A DNA stretch of 64,000 bases from NCBI RefSeq assembly GCF_002897035.1, contig NZ_BAUX01000020.1, forward strand, positions 1 to 64,000, read 5' to 3'. Shown piece by piece: positions 16,837-25,202 of this stretch. The notes below the pieces were generated by a model. It ran no database searches. It was not told where the DNA came from and saw only the letters and a program-made list of their open reading frames with translations. The number at the start of each line of letters is the position of its first letter. Positions within the stretch are counted from its first letter, which is position 1. Source of the DNA: Methylopila sp. Yamaguchi. Lineage in GTDB: Bacteria > Pseudomonadota > Alphaproteobacteria > Rhizobiales > Methylopilaceae. A program made the position numbers and the translations under genes.

Positions 16837-17880
16837 TCATGGCGGGGTCACGCTGAGGCCGAGCCGCGCGGAGCGTTCGTCGATGCGGCCGCGCCACCAG
16901 CTCTCGTTGTCGAGGAACCACTGCACCGTGGCCTCGAGGCCGACCCGCAGCGTCGTCCGCGGCGCCCACCCCAGCTCGTTCCGGATGCGGCTCGCGTCGA
17001 TCGCGTAGCGGAAATCGTGGCCGGGCCGGTCAGCGACGAAGGCGATCTGGCGCTCGTAGCGGCTCGCCTTAGGTCGCTTCGCGTCGAGGATCGCGCAGAG
17101 CGTGCGGACGATGTCGATGTTCGTCGCCTCGGCGTCGCCGCCGACGTTGTAGCTTCGGCCGACGACTCCGCTGGAGAGCGCGAGCAGCAGCGCGGCCGCA
17201 TGGTCTTCCACGTAGAGCCAGTCGCGCACGTTCCGGCCGTCGCCATAGACCGGGAGCGGCCGCCCGCCGAGCGCCGCGAGGATCGTCAACGGGATCAGCT
17301 TCTCGGGAAACTGGAAGGGACCGTAGTTGTTCGAGCAGTTCGTCAGGATCACCGGCAGGCCGTAGGTCGCATGCCACGCCCGCGCGAGATGGTCCGACGC
17401 CGCCTTCGAGGCCGCGTAGGGGCTGTTCGGCGCGTAGGGCGAGGTTTCGGTGAACTTGCCGTCGACGTCGAGCGCGCCGAACACCTCGTCTGTGGAGACA
17501 TGGAGAAAGCGGAAGCGGGCGGGCGACCCCGCGTCGAGCCAGAAGGCGCGCGCCGCCTCGAGCAGGTTCAGCGTGCCGACGACGTTAGTCTCGACGAACA
17601 CGCGCGGCGCGTCGATCGACCGGTCGACGTGGGTCTCGGCGGCGAGATGGATCACGCCGTCCGGCCGGTAGTCGCGAAACAGCGCCCGCATTGCCTCGGC
17701 GTCCCGGATGTCGGCGTGCGCGAAGCGATGCCGCGTCGAGCCCGCGACCTCGGCGACGTTCGCGAGCGACGAGGCGTAGCTCAGCGCGTCGATGTTGAGG
17801 ACGTCATGGCCTTCGCGCACGGCGAGCCGCACGACGGCCGATCCGATGAACCCCGCGCCGCCGGTTACGATCAGGCGCAT
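16837..17880 (-). CDS. rfbB: dTDP-glucose 4,6-dehydratase
   Basis: A 347-residue extended SDR enzyme. GGAGFIGSAVVRLAV is the NAD-binding loop. STDEVFGAL and YAASKAASDHL give the catalytic Thr/Asp/Glu and Tyr-x3-Lys residues, and NNYGPFQFPEKLIP and GDGRNVRDWLYVEDH are hallmark motifs. The start is the ATG at 17880, immediately before the Rossmann strand; longer readings extend into rfbC. It acts between RfbA and RfbC. Confidence 0.96.
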   Translation of the reverse strand: MRLIVTGGAGFIGSAVVRLAVREGHDVLNIDALSYASSLANVAEVAGSTRHRFAHADIRDAEAMRALFRDYRPDGVIHLAAETHVDRSIDAPRVFVETNVVGTLNLLEAARAFWLDAGSPARFRFLHVSTDEVFGALDVDGKFTETSPYAPNSPYAASKAASDHLARAWHATYGLPVILTNCSNNYGPFQFPEKLIPLTILAALGGRPLPVYGDGRNVRDWLYVEDHAAALLLALSSGVVGRSYNVGGDAEATNIDIVRTLCAILDAKRPKASRYERQIAFVADRPGHDFRYAIDASRIRNELGWAPRTTLRVGLEATVQWFLDNESWWRGRIDERSARLGLSVTPP

Positions 17881-17890
17881 GGGCCGCTCC

Positions 17891-18445
17891 TCATGCGAAC
17901 GGCGAGACGAAGGCCGCGAGGGCCTGCGCCTCGGCGTCCCGGGGGGAGGTGAGCGGCGCGACTCCCGCGGGGACCGGCCAGTCCACGCCGCAGCTGTCCC
18001 AGCGGACGGCGCCCTGCGCGTCGGGAGCGTAATCGGCGGTGCACTTGTAGAGCGCCTCGGTGTCGTCCTCGAGCGTAAGCAGGCCGTGGAGAAAGCCTTC
18101 GGGGATGTAGAGCTGCAGCCCATTGTCCGCGCTGAGCTCGATCCCGAACGACCGCCCGTAGGTCGCGCTGCTCGTCCGGACGTCCACCGCGACGTCGAAG
18201 AACCGTCCCCGCCCGCAGCGCACGAGCTTGCCCTGGGCGTGCGGCGGGGCCTGGTAGTGCATCCCGCGGAGTGTCCAGCGGCGCGGCGACAGCGAACGGT
18301 TGTCCTGGACGAACTCCGGAAGCGCGACGCCCGCCTCGGCGAGCCTCCGCTTGCTCCACGTTTCCGAAAGCGCGCCCCGGTCGTCCCGGAACTGGGGCGG
18401 CGTGATGATAATCAGGCCCGCGATGTCCGTTCGCTCGACGCGCAT
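17891..18445 (-). CDS. rfbC: dTDP-4-dehydrorhamnose 3,5-epimerase
   Basis: A cupin-fold epimerase of about 184 residues. FRDDRGALSETWSKRRL, QDNRSLSPRRWTLRGMHYQ and GKLVRCGRGRFFDVAVDVR contain the conserved catalytic His and substrate contacts, and PEGFLHGLLTLEDDTEALYKCT follows. I prefer the ATG at 18445 because RfbC proteins usually begin with a VERT-type sequence; ATGs at 18457 and 18475 are possible. It is the first gene of the rhamnose operon. L-rhamnose probably goes to lipopolysaccharide or exopolysaccharide. Confidence 0.93.
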   Translation of the reverse strand: MRVERTDIAGLIIITPPQFRDDRGALSETWSKRRLAEAGVALPEFVQDNRSLSPRRWTLRGMHYQAPPHAQGKLVRCGRGRFFDVAVDVRTSSATYGRSFGIELSADNGLQLYIPEGFLHGLLTLEDDTEALYKCTADYAPDAQGAVRWDSCGVDWPVPAGVAPLTSPRDAEAQALAAFVSPFA

Positions 18446-18519
18446 GCGCCCCTTCATGGCCGTGGCGCGGCCCATCTCCAGGAAACGTCGGTGAAACCCG
18501 CCGTCGAGATTTCTAACCT

Positions 18520-19563
18520 TCAGGCCGGGCTGGGGGAAAGCCCCGCCAGACGCGCCTCCTTGAAGGAGATCAGCTTGCGGGCGGTCTCATCCCAGAGCGC
18601 GAGCGGCACGCATTTCAGGCTCTGAGTGAACGTCAGCCGTCCCACGGCGCGCAGCTCGGGGAAGTCGCGGAGCACTTCCGGCAGGCGGTAGTAGGGGATG
18701 CGGCTCGACACGTGATGCACGTGGTGGATGCCGATGTTCGCCGTGAGCCACTGGAACGGCGCCGGAAGATCATAGTGCGAACTGCCGTGCAGCGCGGCTT
18801 CCGAGGCGTTCCATTCCTCGCCCTCGCGCCAGTGCGTCTCCTCGAACTGGTGCTGGACAAAGAACAGCCACACGCCCGCGGAGGCGGCGAGCGCGACCAC
18901 CGGGAGCTGGATGAGGAAGAACGAGCTGGCCCCGACGGCCCAGATCATCAGACCCGCGATCAGCGCGATGACGGCGTTGGTCGCCATGGTGCTGAGCCAC
19001 AGCGTCCGTCCCTTGCGCATGAAGCCGACAGGCAGACGACCCTGCAGGATGAAGACGTACGAGGGGCCGAAGCCGAACATCACCAGCGGATTGCGGTAGA
19101 GCCGGTACCGGAGGCGGCCCCAGGGCGAGCGCGCCCAATATTCCGCGACCGTCAGCGTGTCGATATCGCCGACGCCCCGGTGGTCCAGGTTGCCCGAGGT
19201 CGCATGGTGCACGGCGTGGCTGCGCCGCCAGTAATCGTAGTCGGTGAGGGTGAGCACGCCGATCACGCGGCCGACCCAGTCGTTGGCCGAGCGGCGCGGG
19301 AAGAACGAGCCGTGCCCGCAGTCGTGCTGGATCATGAACAGCCGCACGAGGAAGCCGGCGGCCGGCGCGATCAGCAACAGATAGAGCCACACCAGGCCCT
19401 GGTTCAGCGCGACCGCCATGGCCGCCCAGGTCCCCGCGAACAACGCGACCGTCAGGCCGATCTCATAGACGCTGCGAGCCGTGCTCGGCTCGTGGTAGGC
19501 GCGAAGTTTCCCGCGCAGCTGGCTCGCGTCCAGGGAGGCCGTTCGGCTGTCGTCCGGCGCCAT
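18520..19563 (-). CDS. Membrane fatty acid desaturase
   Basis: A 347-residue di-iron integral-membrane desaturase. All three histidine boxes are present: HDCGH, HAVHH and HHVHH, between hydrophobic segments. MFGFGPSYVFILQGRLP and WLFFVQHQFEETHW are typical of the bacterial Δ9/Δ12-type subfamily (COG3239). The start is the ATG at 19563; the longer open frame upstream is low-complexity and not conserved in type. It introduces a double bond into membrane acyl chains. Regiospecificity is not predictable from the boxes. Confidence 0.9.
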   Translation of the reverse strand: MAPDDSRTASLDASQLRGKLRAYHEPSTARSVYEIGLTVALFAGTWAAMAVALNQGLVWLYLLLIAPAAGFLVRLFMIQHDCGHGSFFPRRSANDWVGRVIGVLTLTDYDYWRRSHAVHHATSGNLDHRGVGDIDTLTVAEYWARSPWGRLRYRLYRNPLVMFGFGPSYVFILQGRLPVGFMRKGRTLWLSTMATNAVIALIAGLMIWAVGASSFFLIQLPVVALAASAGVWLFFVQHQFEETHWREGEEWNASEAALHGSSHYDLPAPFQWLTANIGIHHVHHVSSRIPYYRLPEVLRDFPELRAVGRLTFTQSLKCVPLALWDETARKLISFKEARLAGLSPSPA

Positions 19564-20306
19564 GGCGCGTCGCTTTCTGCTGCGCGGTGAGGCTGCCAGC
19601 TGTGGAGAGTTCACAGATCGACACGGCAAGTCGTGTGCGCCGCGCCGTCCCGCAAGCCCGCGGGGAGCCCCCGCATAGCCTGCGTAGCCGCCGACATCCA
19701 TCATTTCGTGCGCCCAAGGGTTGCCGAACGAGCGTCGCCGATAGCGCGGATCGGCGACGTTCCGGACGCGTGCCACCCGATGGTCCGCTCTTAGCCGGAG
19801 CGCGAGAGAGGCGGACGCGCGGGTCGGCGGCTGGCCTTCGCGAACACGAGATGGTGACCGACGTCGCCGACCGAGTGGGGGCGAGCCGAGGCGCGGGGCG
19901 AACAGCCGACCGGCCTCAACCCGCCTTCCGCGAGACGACAATAGACGTCTGCAACATAGAAAAATATAAAATCGATGTAATGAATATATTTATGTTGACC
20001 CAGCGATTGGACTGGCGCATCGTCACTCTGCGCTCGGGTCGTCCCCGACTGAACGCCGCGGCTTTTGAACGAGCAGCTTGCGCCGCGTCACCAATCGCTA
20101 AAGCGCCACGGCGTGACGAACGCCCGTGGTTCCGACAGCCCCGAAGGTCCGTCATGCCTGCGTTCCCGACGTCCTCTCTCGACCACCTCAAACCCCGGCT
20201 CCGCACGGCCGCGGGACGATGTCGCCCCTGACGCGAGGGTCGATGTGGTCCGGCCGCCGCGACGGCGCCGGGGTTCTTTCTTGAGAGACGTGAAAAGGAG
20301 CGCGCC
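19564..20306. other. 743-bp intergenic region with an AT-rich inverted repeat
   Basis: No credible gene is seen: the frames here are short and arginine-rich. The notable element is a very AT-rich stretch around 19950-20000, listed separately. The final part contains the AAAAGGAG ribosome site of the next small gene. The desaturase promoter is presumably in the right part of this gap, but I could not fix it. Confidence 0.5.
19952..19997. promoter_or_regulatory. AT-rich island with long imperfect inverted repeat
   Basis: CAACATA (19952-19958) pairs with TATGTTG (19991-19997), and the AAATATA/TATATTT stretches inside extend the symmetry. About 50 bp are overwhelmingly A and T in a GC-rich chromosome. 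It could be a regulatory site, an IHF/H-NS-like binding region or a remnant of foreign DNA; the sequence does not decide. Confidence 0.35.
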
Positions 20307-20492
20307 ATGAGCGCAGCGTTCGTCATCGAAGTGCGAGGCCGGCAGGCCGGTCTCGTCGTGCGCCAGGACCGCGGCGGCTACCGCTTTTTCGCGGCGATGT
20401 CCGAAGCCTTTGCGCTTGAAGGCAAGGTGTTTCCCTCGGCGGCGGACGCGAGCCGGGCCGCCCGGGCGATTTTTGCGGCCTCCGCCCGCTAA
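20307..20492 (+). CDS. Small conserved hypothetical protein (61 aa)
   Basis: A 61-residue protein beginning MSAAFVIEVRGRQAGLVVR, with a strong AAAAGGAG ribosome site 8 bases before the ATG. It has an alternating strand-like first half, a FFAAMSEAFALEGKVF middle and an alanine-rich helical tail (ASRAARAIFAAS). The pattern resembles small uncharacterised alphaproteobacterial proteins that I recognise only by appearance. Function unknown. Confidence 0.65.
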   Translation: MSAAFVIEVRGRQAGLVVRQDRGGYRFFAAMSEAFALEGKVFPSAADASRAARAIFAASAR

Positions 20493-20638
20493 AACCGTGA
20501 CCGTTCGGCCACGCCTCTCTCCGCTATCGTCGCTTCTCCGGCCCTCGTGACGCCGCAGGCCGCGCATTGGGCATGCGCGGCGGCGACGGGCCGGCTAAGC
20601 CTCTTCGCTCAGGACATCCGCGGCGGGGGCTTTGAACG

Positions 20639-22450
20639 ATGGCGGCTGAAGGCCAGAGCGAACTCGTGCAGGTCGTGGCTCTGCTCGGCGCGGGCGTCGT
20701 CGCCGTTCCGATCTTCCGGCGGCTGGGATTGGGCTCGGTGCTCGGCTACTTCGCGGCCGGCCTCGTCATCGGGCCGTTCGGGTTCGGGCTGTTCTCCGAT
20801 CCCGGCGCAATCCTCCATGTCGCCGAGTTCGGCGTCATCATGCTGCTGTTCGTCATCGGCCTCGAGATGCAGCCCTCGCGGCTGTGGGCGCTCAGGCGCG
20901 AGATCTTCGGCCTCGGCGTGGCGCAGGTCGTCGCCTCCGGCGCGCTGCTGACTCTGGGCGGCTACATGGCGGGACTCGACCCCGCCGTCGCCTTCGTCGC
21001 CGGCATGGGCTTCGTGCTGTCCTCGACCGCGGTCGTCATGCAGATGCTGGACGAGCGCGGCGAGACGTCCACGGCGCAGGGCCAGAAGGCGGTCTCGATC
21101 CTTCTGCTCGAGGATCTCGCGATCGTGCCGCTGCTCGCGATCGTGGCGTTCATCGCGCCCGCCGACAGCGGCGAGAACGCCGCCGACCGCTGGCGCGAGA
21201 TCGCGATCGCGATCGTGGCGGTGGGCGGCCTCGTGCTCGCCGGCCGCTATCTGCTGAACCCGATGTTCCGGATCCTGGCCCGCTCCCAGGCGCGCGAGGT
21301 GATGACGGCGGCGGCGCTGCTGGTGGTGCTCGGCGCGGCGCTGCTGATGGAGTTCGGCGGCCTGTCGATGGCCATGGGCGCCTTCCTCGCCGGCGTGCTG
21401 CTGTCGGAATCGACCTTCCGCCACCAGCTCGAAGCCGACATCGAGCCGTTCCGCGGCATCCTGCTCGGCCTGTTCTTCCTGGCGGTCGGCATGTCGCTCG
21501 ATCTGGCCGCGATCTCCGTCCACTGGCCGACGATCCTCGCCTTCACCGCGCTGTTCATAGCGGTCAAGGCGGCCGCGATCTTCGGCGTCGCGCGGCTGAT
21601 GGGCTCGTCCTCCCGGGAGTCGATCGACCGGGTGGCGCTGTTCGCGCAGGGCGGCGAGTTCGCCTTCGTGCTCTACTCCGCGGCCTCCGCCGTCGGGATC
21701 ATGGACGCGCCGACCAACGCGATCTTCACGTCGGTCGTGATCCTCTCGATGGCGCTGACGCCGCTCACCGCGCTGGCGCTGAAGCGCCTCTTGCCCCGCA
21801 GCGCGCCGTCGCTCGACGGGGTGGACAAGGCGGACGGACTCAGCGGCGAGGTGCTGGTGATTGGCTTCGGCCGGTTCGCGCAGGTGGCGAGCCAGTCGCT
21901 GCTCGCCCGCGGCTTCGAGGTCTCGATCATCGAGAACGACGTCGAGATGATCGAGGCGGCGGCGACCTTCGGCTTCAAGGTCTATTACGGCGACGGCACG
22001 CGGCTGGACACGCTGCGGGCCTCCGGCGCGGGTCAGGCGCGGGCGGTTCTGGTGTGCGTCGACAAGCAGGAGGCGGCCGAAAAGATCGTCGAGCTGGTTC
22101 AGTCCGAATTTCCGCTCGCCAAGCTGTTCGTGCGCGCGTTCGACCGCGGCCACGCGATGGATCTGGTGCGGGCCGGGGTCGACTATCACATCCGCGAGAC
22201 GTTCGAATCCGCCATGGTCTTTGGCGAGGCGGCGCTGGTCGCGCTTGGGGTGCCCGAGGAGGAGGCGGCCGAGATCGCGGAGGACGTGCGGCGGCGGGAC
22301 GCGGAGCGGTTCGCGCTGCAGGTCGCGGGCGACATCCACTCCGGCTCCAGCCTGATCCGCGGCAACGCGCCGATCCCGACGCCGCTCACGCGTCCGCGCC
22401 GCGCCGGTCAGATCATGGACCAGGGAGCGCCGCAGCCGGAGGCGAGCTGA
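20639..22450 (+). CDS. CPA2 cation:proton antiporter with TrkA-N domain (KefB/C-like)
   Basis: A 603-residue protein. The N-terminal ~390 residues form a CPA2 membrane transporter (FRRLGLGSVLGYFAAGLVIGP; FVLSSTAVVMQML; AMGAFLAGVLLSES). The C-terminal part is a cytosolic RCK/TrkA-N domain beginning GEVLVIGFGRFAQVASQSL and continuing YYGDGTRLDTLRASG, which binds NAD(H) or glutathione adducts in Kef proteins. It probably exports K+ under electrophile stress or exchanges K+/H+. A tail of about 40 residues after the RCK domain is disordered-looking. The gene appears monocistronic, or is followed by the DUF2934 gene after 59 bp. Confidence 0.92.
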   Translation: MAAEGQSELVQVVALLGAGVVAVPIFRRLGLGSVLGYFAAGLVIGPFGFGLFSDPGAILHVAEFGVIMLLFVIGLEMQPSRLWALRREIFGLGVAQVVASGALLTLGGYMAGLDPAVAFVAGMGFVLSSTAVVMQMLDERGETSTAQGQKAVSILLLEDLAIVPLLAIVAFIAPADSGENAADRWREIAIAIVAVGGLVLAGRYLLNPMFRILARSQAREVMTAAALLVVLGAALLMEFGGLSMAMGAFLAGVLLSESTFRHQLEADIEPFRGILLGLFFLAVGMSLDLAAISVHWPTILAFTALFIAVKAAAIFGVARLMGSSSRESIDRVALFAQGGEFAFVLYSAASAVGIMDAPTNAIFTSVVILSMALTPLTALALKRLLPRSAPSLDGVDKADGLSGEVLVIGFGRFAQVASQSLLARGFEVSIIENDVEMIEAAATFGFKVYYGDGTRLDTLRASGAGQARAVLVCVDKQEAAEKIVELVQSEFPLAKLFVRAFDRGHAMDLVRAGVDYHIRETFESAMVFGEAALVALGVPEEEAAEIAEDVRRRDAERFALQVAGDIHSGSSLIRGNAPIPTPLTRPRRAGQIMDQGAPQPEAS

Positions 22451-22509
22451 CGTCGCCCCGCGGAACTTTCACCGCGTCCGAGGCCTTTCTCTGCAAAGGA
22501 GAATCCGCC

Positions 22510-22761
22510 ATGGACAGCACGCAGGAAATTCGAGAACGGGCCTATCAGATCTGGATCGAGGCCGGCCAACCCGTCGGTCAGGAGGAGCAGCACTGGGAGC
22601 AGGCGCGCCGCGACGTCGAGGGCGCCCATCAGGACGCGGCAGGCCAGAGCGAGAGCCAGGAGAGCCGGCTCGACGAGACCTTGAAGGAAAGCTTTCCAAG
22701 CAGCGACCCGTCGTCGGAAAGCCAGCCCGGCGGGGGCATCACGGGTCCGGGAAACCCGTAG
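22510..22761 (+). CDS. DUF2934 domain-containing small protein
   Basis: An 83-residue acidic protein. EIRERAYQIWIEAGQPVGQEEQHWEQA is the short DUF2934 motif, and the C-terminal half has the LDETLKESFPSSDPSS pattern that is common in alphaproteobacterial DUF2934 proteins. AAAGGAG lies 8 bases before the ATG. The last 23 bases overlap the convergent Pnap_2097-type gene tail to tail. Function unknown; family members are often found near stress genes. Confidence 0.8.
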   Translation: MDSTQEIRERAYQIWIEAGQPVGQEEQHWEQARRDVEGAHQDAAGQSESQESRLDETLKESFPSSDPSSESQPGGGITGPGNP

Positions 22762-23629
22762 TTTTCGTTGTGAAGACATCGGCGAGGGGGCGGCCGTCGG
22801 CGGCCGCCTCGAGCGCGATCCAGTGTCCGACGGCGCCTGGGCGACGCTTGAGCCCACGCAGACGGACCGTCAGCCTCGCTCCCGGCTCCAGGTTGCCGTG
22901 ATAGACGATCTCTCGAGCGCGGACGGCGACGCCGCGAGCGGGGAGGTCCAGCAGGTCCCACTCCGCGCGATCGGCGAAGGCCTGATAGGCGCAGAAGTAC
23001 ATGAGCTCCGCGCCGTTGAAATCCTGAGTGGGGCATGGGCGCACGTCGATGTGGCCGATGTCGCTCTCGTCGCCGCATGTGAAGCCGCGATGCTCAGTCC
23101 AGCGGCCCCGCCGGAGCTGGGCTGGCAGCGCCGCAATCGCGGCGCCGCGAGACAACCCGTCCCACGCCGGCAGCCCTGGCAGAACGACCTTGGCGATCGA
23201 TCGATTGCAGCCTCCCTCCGCGCGTTTCACGAAGGTCGACAGCAGCGCGATACTCCCCGCCGCCGCGCCGCCGCGACGCTGAAGCCGATGCGTGGTGGCG
23301 AACCGGGTGCGGGAGGTCCGTGTCATCTCCGAGCGGATCGTCAGCTCGTCGTGCTCGGCGAAGGCGTCGAGAGCAAGCCCCTGAGACTGCACCGCGCAGA
23401 ACGCGGCGTAGACCTTGTCTCCGGTCGCGTCGCGGAAGTCCGCGGCGGCGACGCCGCAGACCTCGGCGAGGAGCCGCCAGTGCAGGTCGCCGCACAGCTT
23501 TAGCAGCCACGTCTCGGAGACGCCGCCGAGGCACAGCTCCGGCATGCCCAGCGTCACCCGCGTCGTCCGGCACGGGGCCGTGAAGACGGTCGCGCCCTCG
23601 AGCGCGGAACGATCGACCGCGATGTTCAT
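22739..23629 (-). CDS. Pnap_2097/LnmK-like double-hotdog protein of the Nit1C-type cluster
   Basis: A 296-residue protein resembling the Pnap_2097 family, related to the LnmK bifunctional acyltransferase/decarboxylase (double hotdog fold). VTLGMPELCLGGVSETWLLK, FNGAELMYFCAYQAFADRAEW and ARGVAVRAREIVYHGNLEPG are the conserved segments. The ATG at 23629 is 2 bases after the stop of the flavin oxidoreductase gene, so it is the last gene of the operon. By family analogy it would act on an acyl thioester carried by an acyl carrier protein or CoA, but no carrier protein is encoded here. The C-terminus overlaps the convergent DUF2934 gene by 23 bases. Confidence 0.8.
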   Translation of the reverse strand: MNIAVDRSALEGATVFTAPCRTTRVTLGMPELCLGGVSETWLLKLCGDLHWRLLAEVCGVAAADFRDATGDKVYAAFCAVQSQGLALDAFAEHDELTIRSEMTRTSRTRFATTHRLQRRGGAAAGSIALLSTFVKRAEGGCNRSIAKVVLPGLPAWDGLSRGAAIAALPAQLRRGRWTEHRGFTCGDESDIGHIDVRPCPTQDFNGAELMYFCAYQAFADRAEWDLLDLPARGVAVRAREIVYHGNLEPGARLTVRLRGLKRRPGAVGHWIALEAAADGRPLADVFTTKTTGFPDP

Positions 23630-23631
23630 GG

Positions 23632-24903
23632 TCAGACGGCGACGCTGAGGGGCGCGCGTTTGCGCGACAGGCGGTCGGCGATCCTGGACACGACGAACTC
23701 CGCGTCTCGGCCGACCGCGCCGAAGCGGCCGGAGCCCCAGGTGTTCAGCCAGGGCAGCCCGATGAAGGACACGCCCTCGACCTCGGTCTCGCCGCGCCTG
23801 TGGACCGGACGGCCCGCGCCGTTGAAGACGGGCGCGTCGAGCCAGCGGAAGTCCGGCGTGAAGCCGATGCACCAGACGATCGACGTGATCCCGGAGCCGG
23901 CAAGATCGAGCGTTCCGCGCTCCGCCGGCGGCGTCCACACCGGCTCGTAGACCGACGGCGGCGGGGCGTCGACGCCGGTCTCGGCGATGTGCTTGTCGAT
24001 CGCCGCGTTGATGCCGTTGTAGGTGCGGTCGGCGAAGTCGAGGCTGGCGGCGAGGTTCTCGCGGAAGCGCAGGACCCCGGCGTCGTAATCCTCCAGCACG
24101 CCGTAGAGCTCCATCCCCTCCGTCGCGAAGCGCCGGAGGTCGATGTCGCGGCCGCCGTCGCGGCCGGTGACGTAGTGATTGGTGTTGTCGCGCACGCCCT
24201 CGCGCAGGGGGTGCTTGTCGACCGTCATCTCGTAGTAGCCCATGTCCGCGAGCCAGGTGACGACATCGCGGCCGCGGTAGAACCGAGCGCAGCGCGGCGC
24301 CTCTCCGACGGCGAGATGCACCTTGCGGCCCGTGAGATGGAGGTCTTCGGCGATCTGGGCTCCAGACTGGCCCGAACCCACCACGAGGACCTCGCCGGCG
24401 GGCAGCTGGTCGGCGTTGCGGTACTGTTCGGAGTGGATCTGCGTGATCGATTTCGGCAGCTTCTCCGCCATGCGCGGAATGATCGGCGTGTGGTAGCCGC
24501 CGGACGCGACCACGATTTCGTCGGCGGTGTAGTCGCCGTCCGAGGTCGCGATCGCGAAGCCCCCGTGCGGACGCCGCGCCACGCGCGTCACCGACACGCC
24601 CTCGCGGATCGGCGGGTTCACCTTCTCCACGAAGCCGCGGACGTAGGCGACGATCTCGTCCTTCTTCATGAAGCCGTCAGGGTCGGGACCATCGTAGGGA
24701 TGGCCCGGCAGGTCGCACTGCCAGTTGGGCGTGACCAAGCTGAAACTGTCCCAGCGCTGCGTCGACCAAGTGTGTGCGGCGAAGCGCTTCTCGATCACCA
24801 GGTGATCGATCTGCCGCTGCTGCAGCCAGTAGCTGGTGGAGAGGCCCGCCTGGCCGCCTCCGACGACGACGACGCTGAGATGCGGAGTTCCGGACATGCT
24901 CAT
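23632..24903 (-). CDS. MSMEG_0569-family flavin-dependent oxidoreductase
   Basis: A 423-residue two-dinucleotide-binding flavoprotein. VVVVGGGQAGLSTSYWLQQ (residues 9-27) binds FAD, and VVGSGQSGAQIAEDL binds NAD(P)H, as in flavin N-oxygenases and Baeyer-Villiger-like enzymes. WDSFSLVTPNWQCDLPGHPY is a family signature. The start at 24903 is supported by CCAGGAGGACAGC upstream. It belongs to the conserved Nit1C gene set. Its substrate is unknown; N- or C-oxygenation of the cluster's product is a reasonable guess. Confidence 0.9.
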   Translation of the reverse strand: MSMSGTPHLSVVVVGGGQAGLSTSYWLQQRQIDHLVIEKRFAAHTWSTQRWDSFSLVTPNWQCDLPGHPYDGPDPDGFMKKDEIVAYVRGFVEKVNPPIREGVSVTRVARRPHGGFAIATSDGDYTADEIVVASGGYHTPIIPRMAEKLPKSITQIHSEQYRNADQLPAGEVLVVGSGQSGAQIAEDLHLTGRKVHLAVGEAPRCARFYRGRDVVTWLADMGYYEMTVDKHPLREGVRDNTNHYVTGRDGGRDIDLRRFATEGMELYGVLEDYDAGVLRFRENLAASLDFADRTYNGINAAIDKHIAETGVDAPPPSVYEPVWTPPAERGTLDLAGSGITSIVWCIGFTPDFRWLDAPVFNGAGRPVHRRGETEVEGVSFIGLPWLNTWGSGRFGAVGRDAEFVVSRIADRLSRKRAPLSVAV

Positions 24904-24920
24904 GCTGTCCTCCTGGAGGA

Positions 24921-25202
24921 TCAGGTTTCGAAGGAGACGACGGTGACGGGCGCGTCCGGCGCGAACCGCGCGGAGGCTCGCTCGATCCGCCCGAGTTGGT
25001 CGAGCGCGCTGGAGCAGGCGAAGCCATACTTCGCGCGCACCCGTTCGCTCGCGATGTTCAGCGCGGTGCGGCAGCGCTCGGCGAAGTCGGAAACGGGATA
25101 GCTCTCGCCCGCTGTCATGTGCTCGGAGATGACGAGCGAGGGCGAGTAGCAGCTCTCTTCCGCGCCGTCGGGCCAGCGGATGGTGAAGCGCATTTCAGGC
25201 AT
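24921..25202 (-). CDS. MSMEG_0570-family nitrogen starvation response protein
   Basis: A 93-residue protein. MRFTIRWPDGAEESCYSPS and the central SYPVSDFAERCRTALNIASERV match the small MSMEG_0570 family found only in Nit1C-type clusters. It overlaps the glycosyltransferase gene by 8 bases and precedes the flavin oxidoreductase by 17 bases. The function is not established. Cys18 and the acidic pattern do not suggest a known enzyme. Confidence 0.88.
   Translation of the reverse strand: MPEMRFTIRWPDGAEESCYSPSLVISEHMTAGESYPVSDFAERCRTALNIASERVRAKYGFACSSALDQLGRIERASARFAPDAPVTVVSFET

Noticed and set aside
16537-17952. A 471-codon plus-strand frame across the rfb genes
   Set aside because: RfbB and RfbD on the minus strand have intact catalytic motifs; the plus frame has none.
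19587-20231. A 214-codon plus-strand frame in the desaturase upstream gap
   Set aside because: Arg/Ser/Pro-rich, runs through the AT-rich palindrome, and has no ribosome site or motif.
20609-22339. A 576-codon minus-strand frame opposite the CPA2 antiporter
   Set aside because: It is composed of His/Arg/Asp-rich low-complexity sequence, the mirror of a membrane protein gene.
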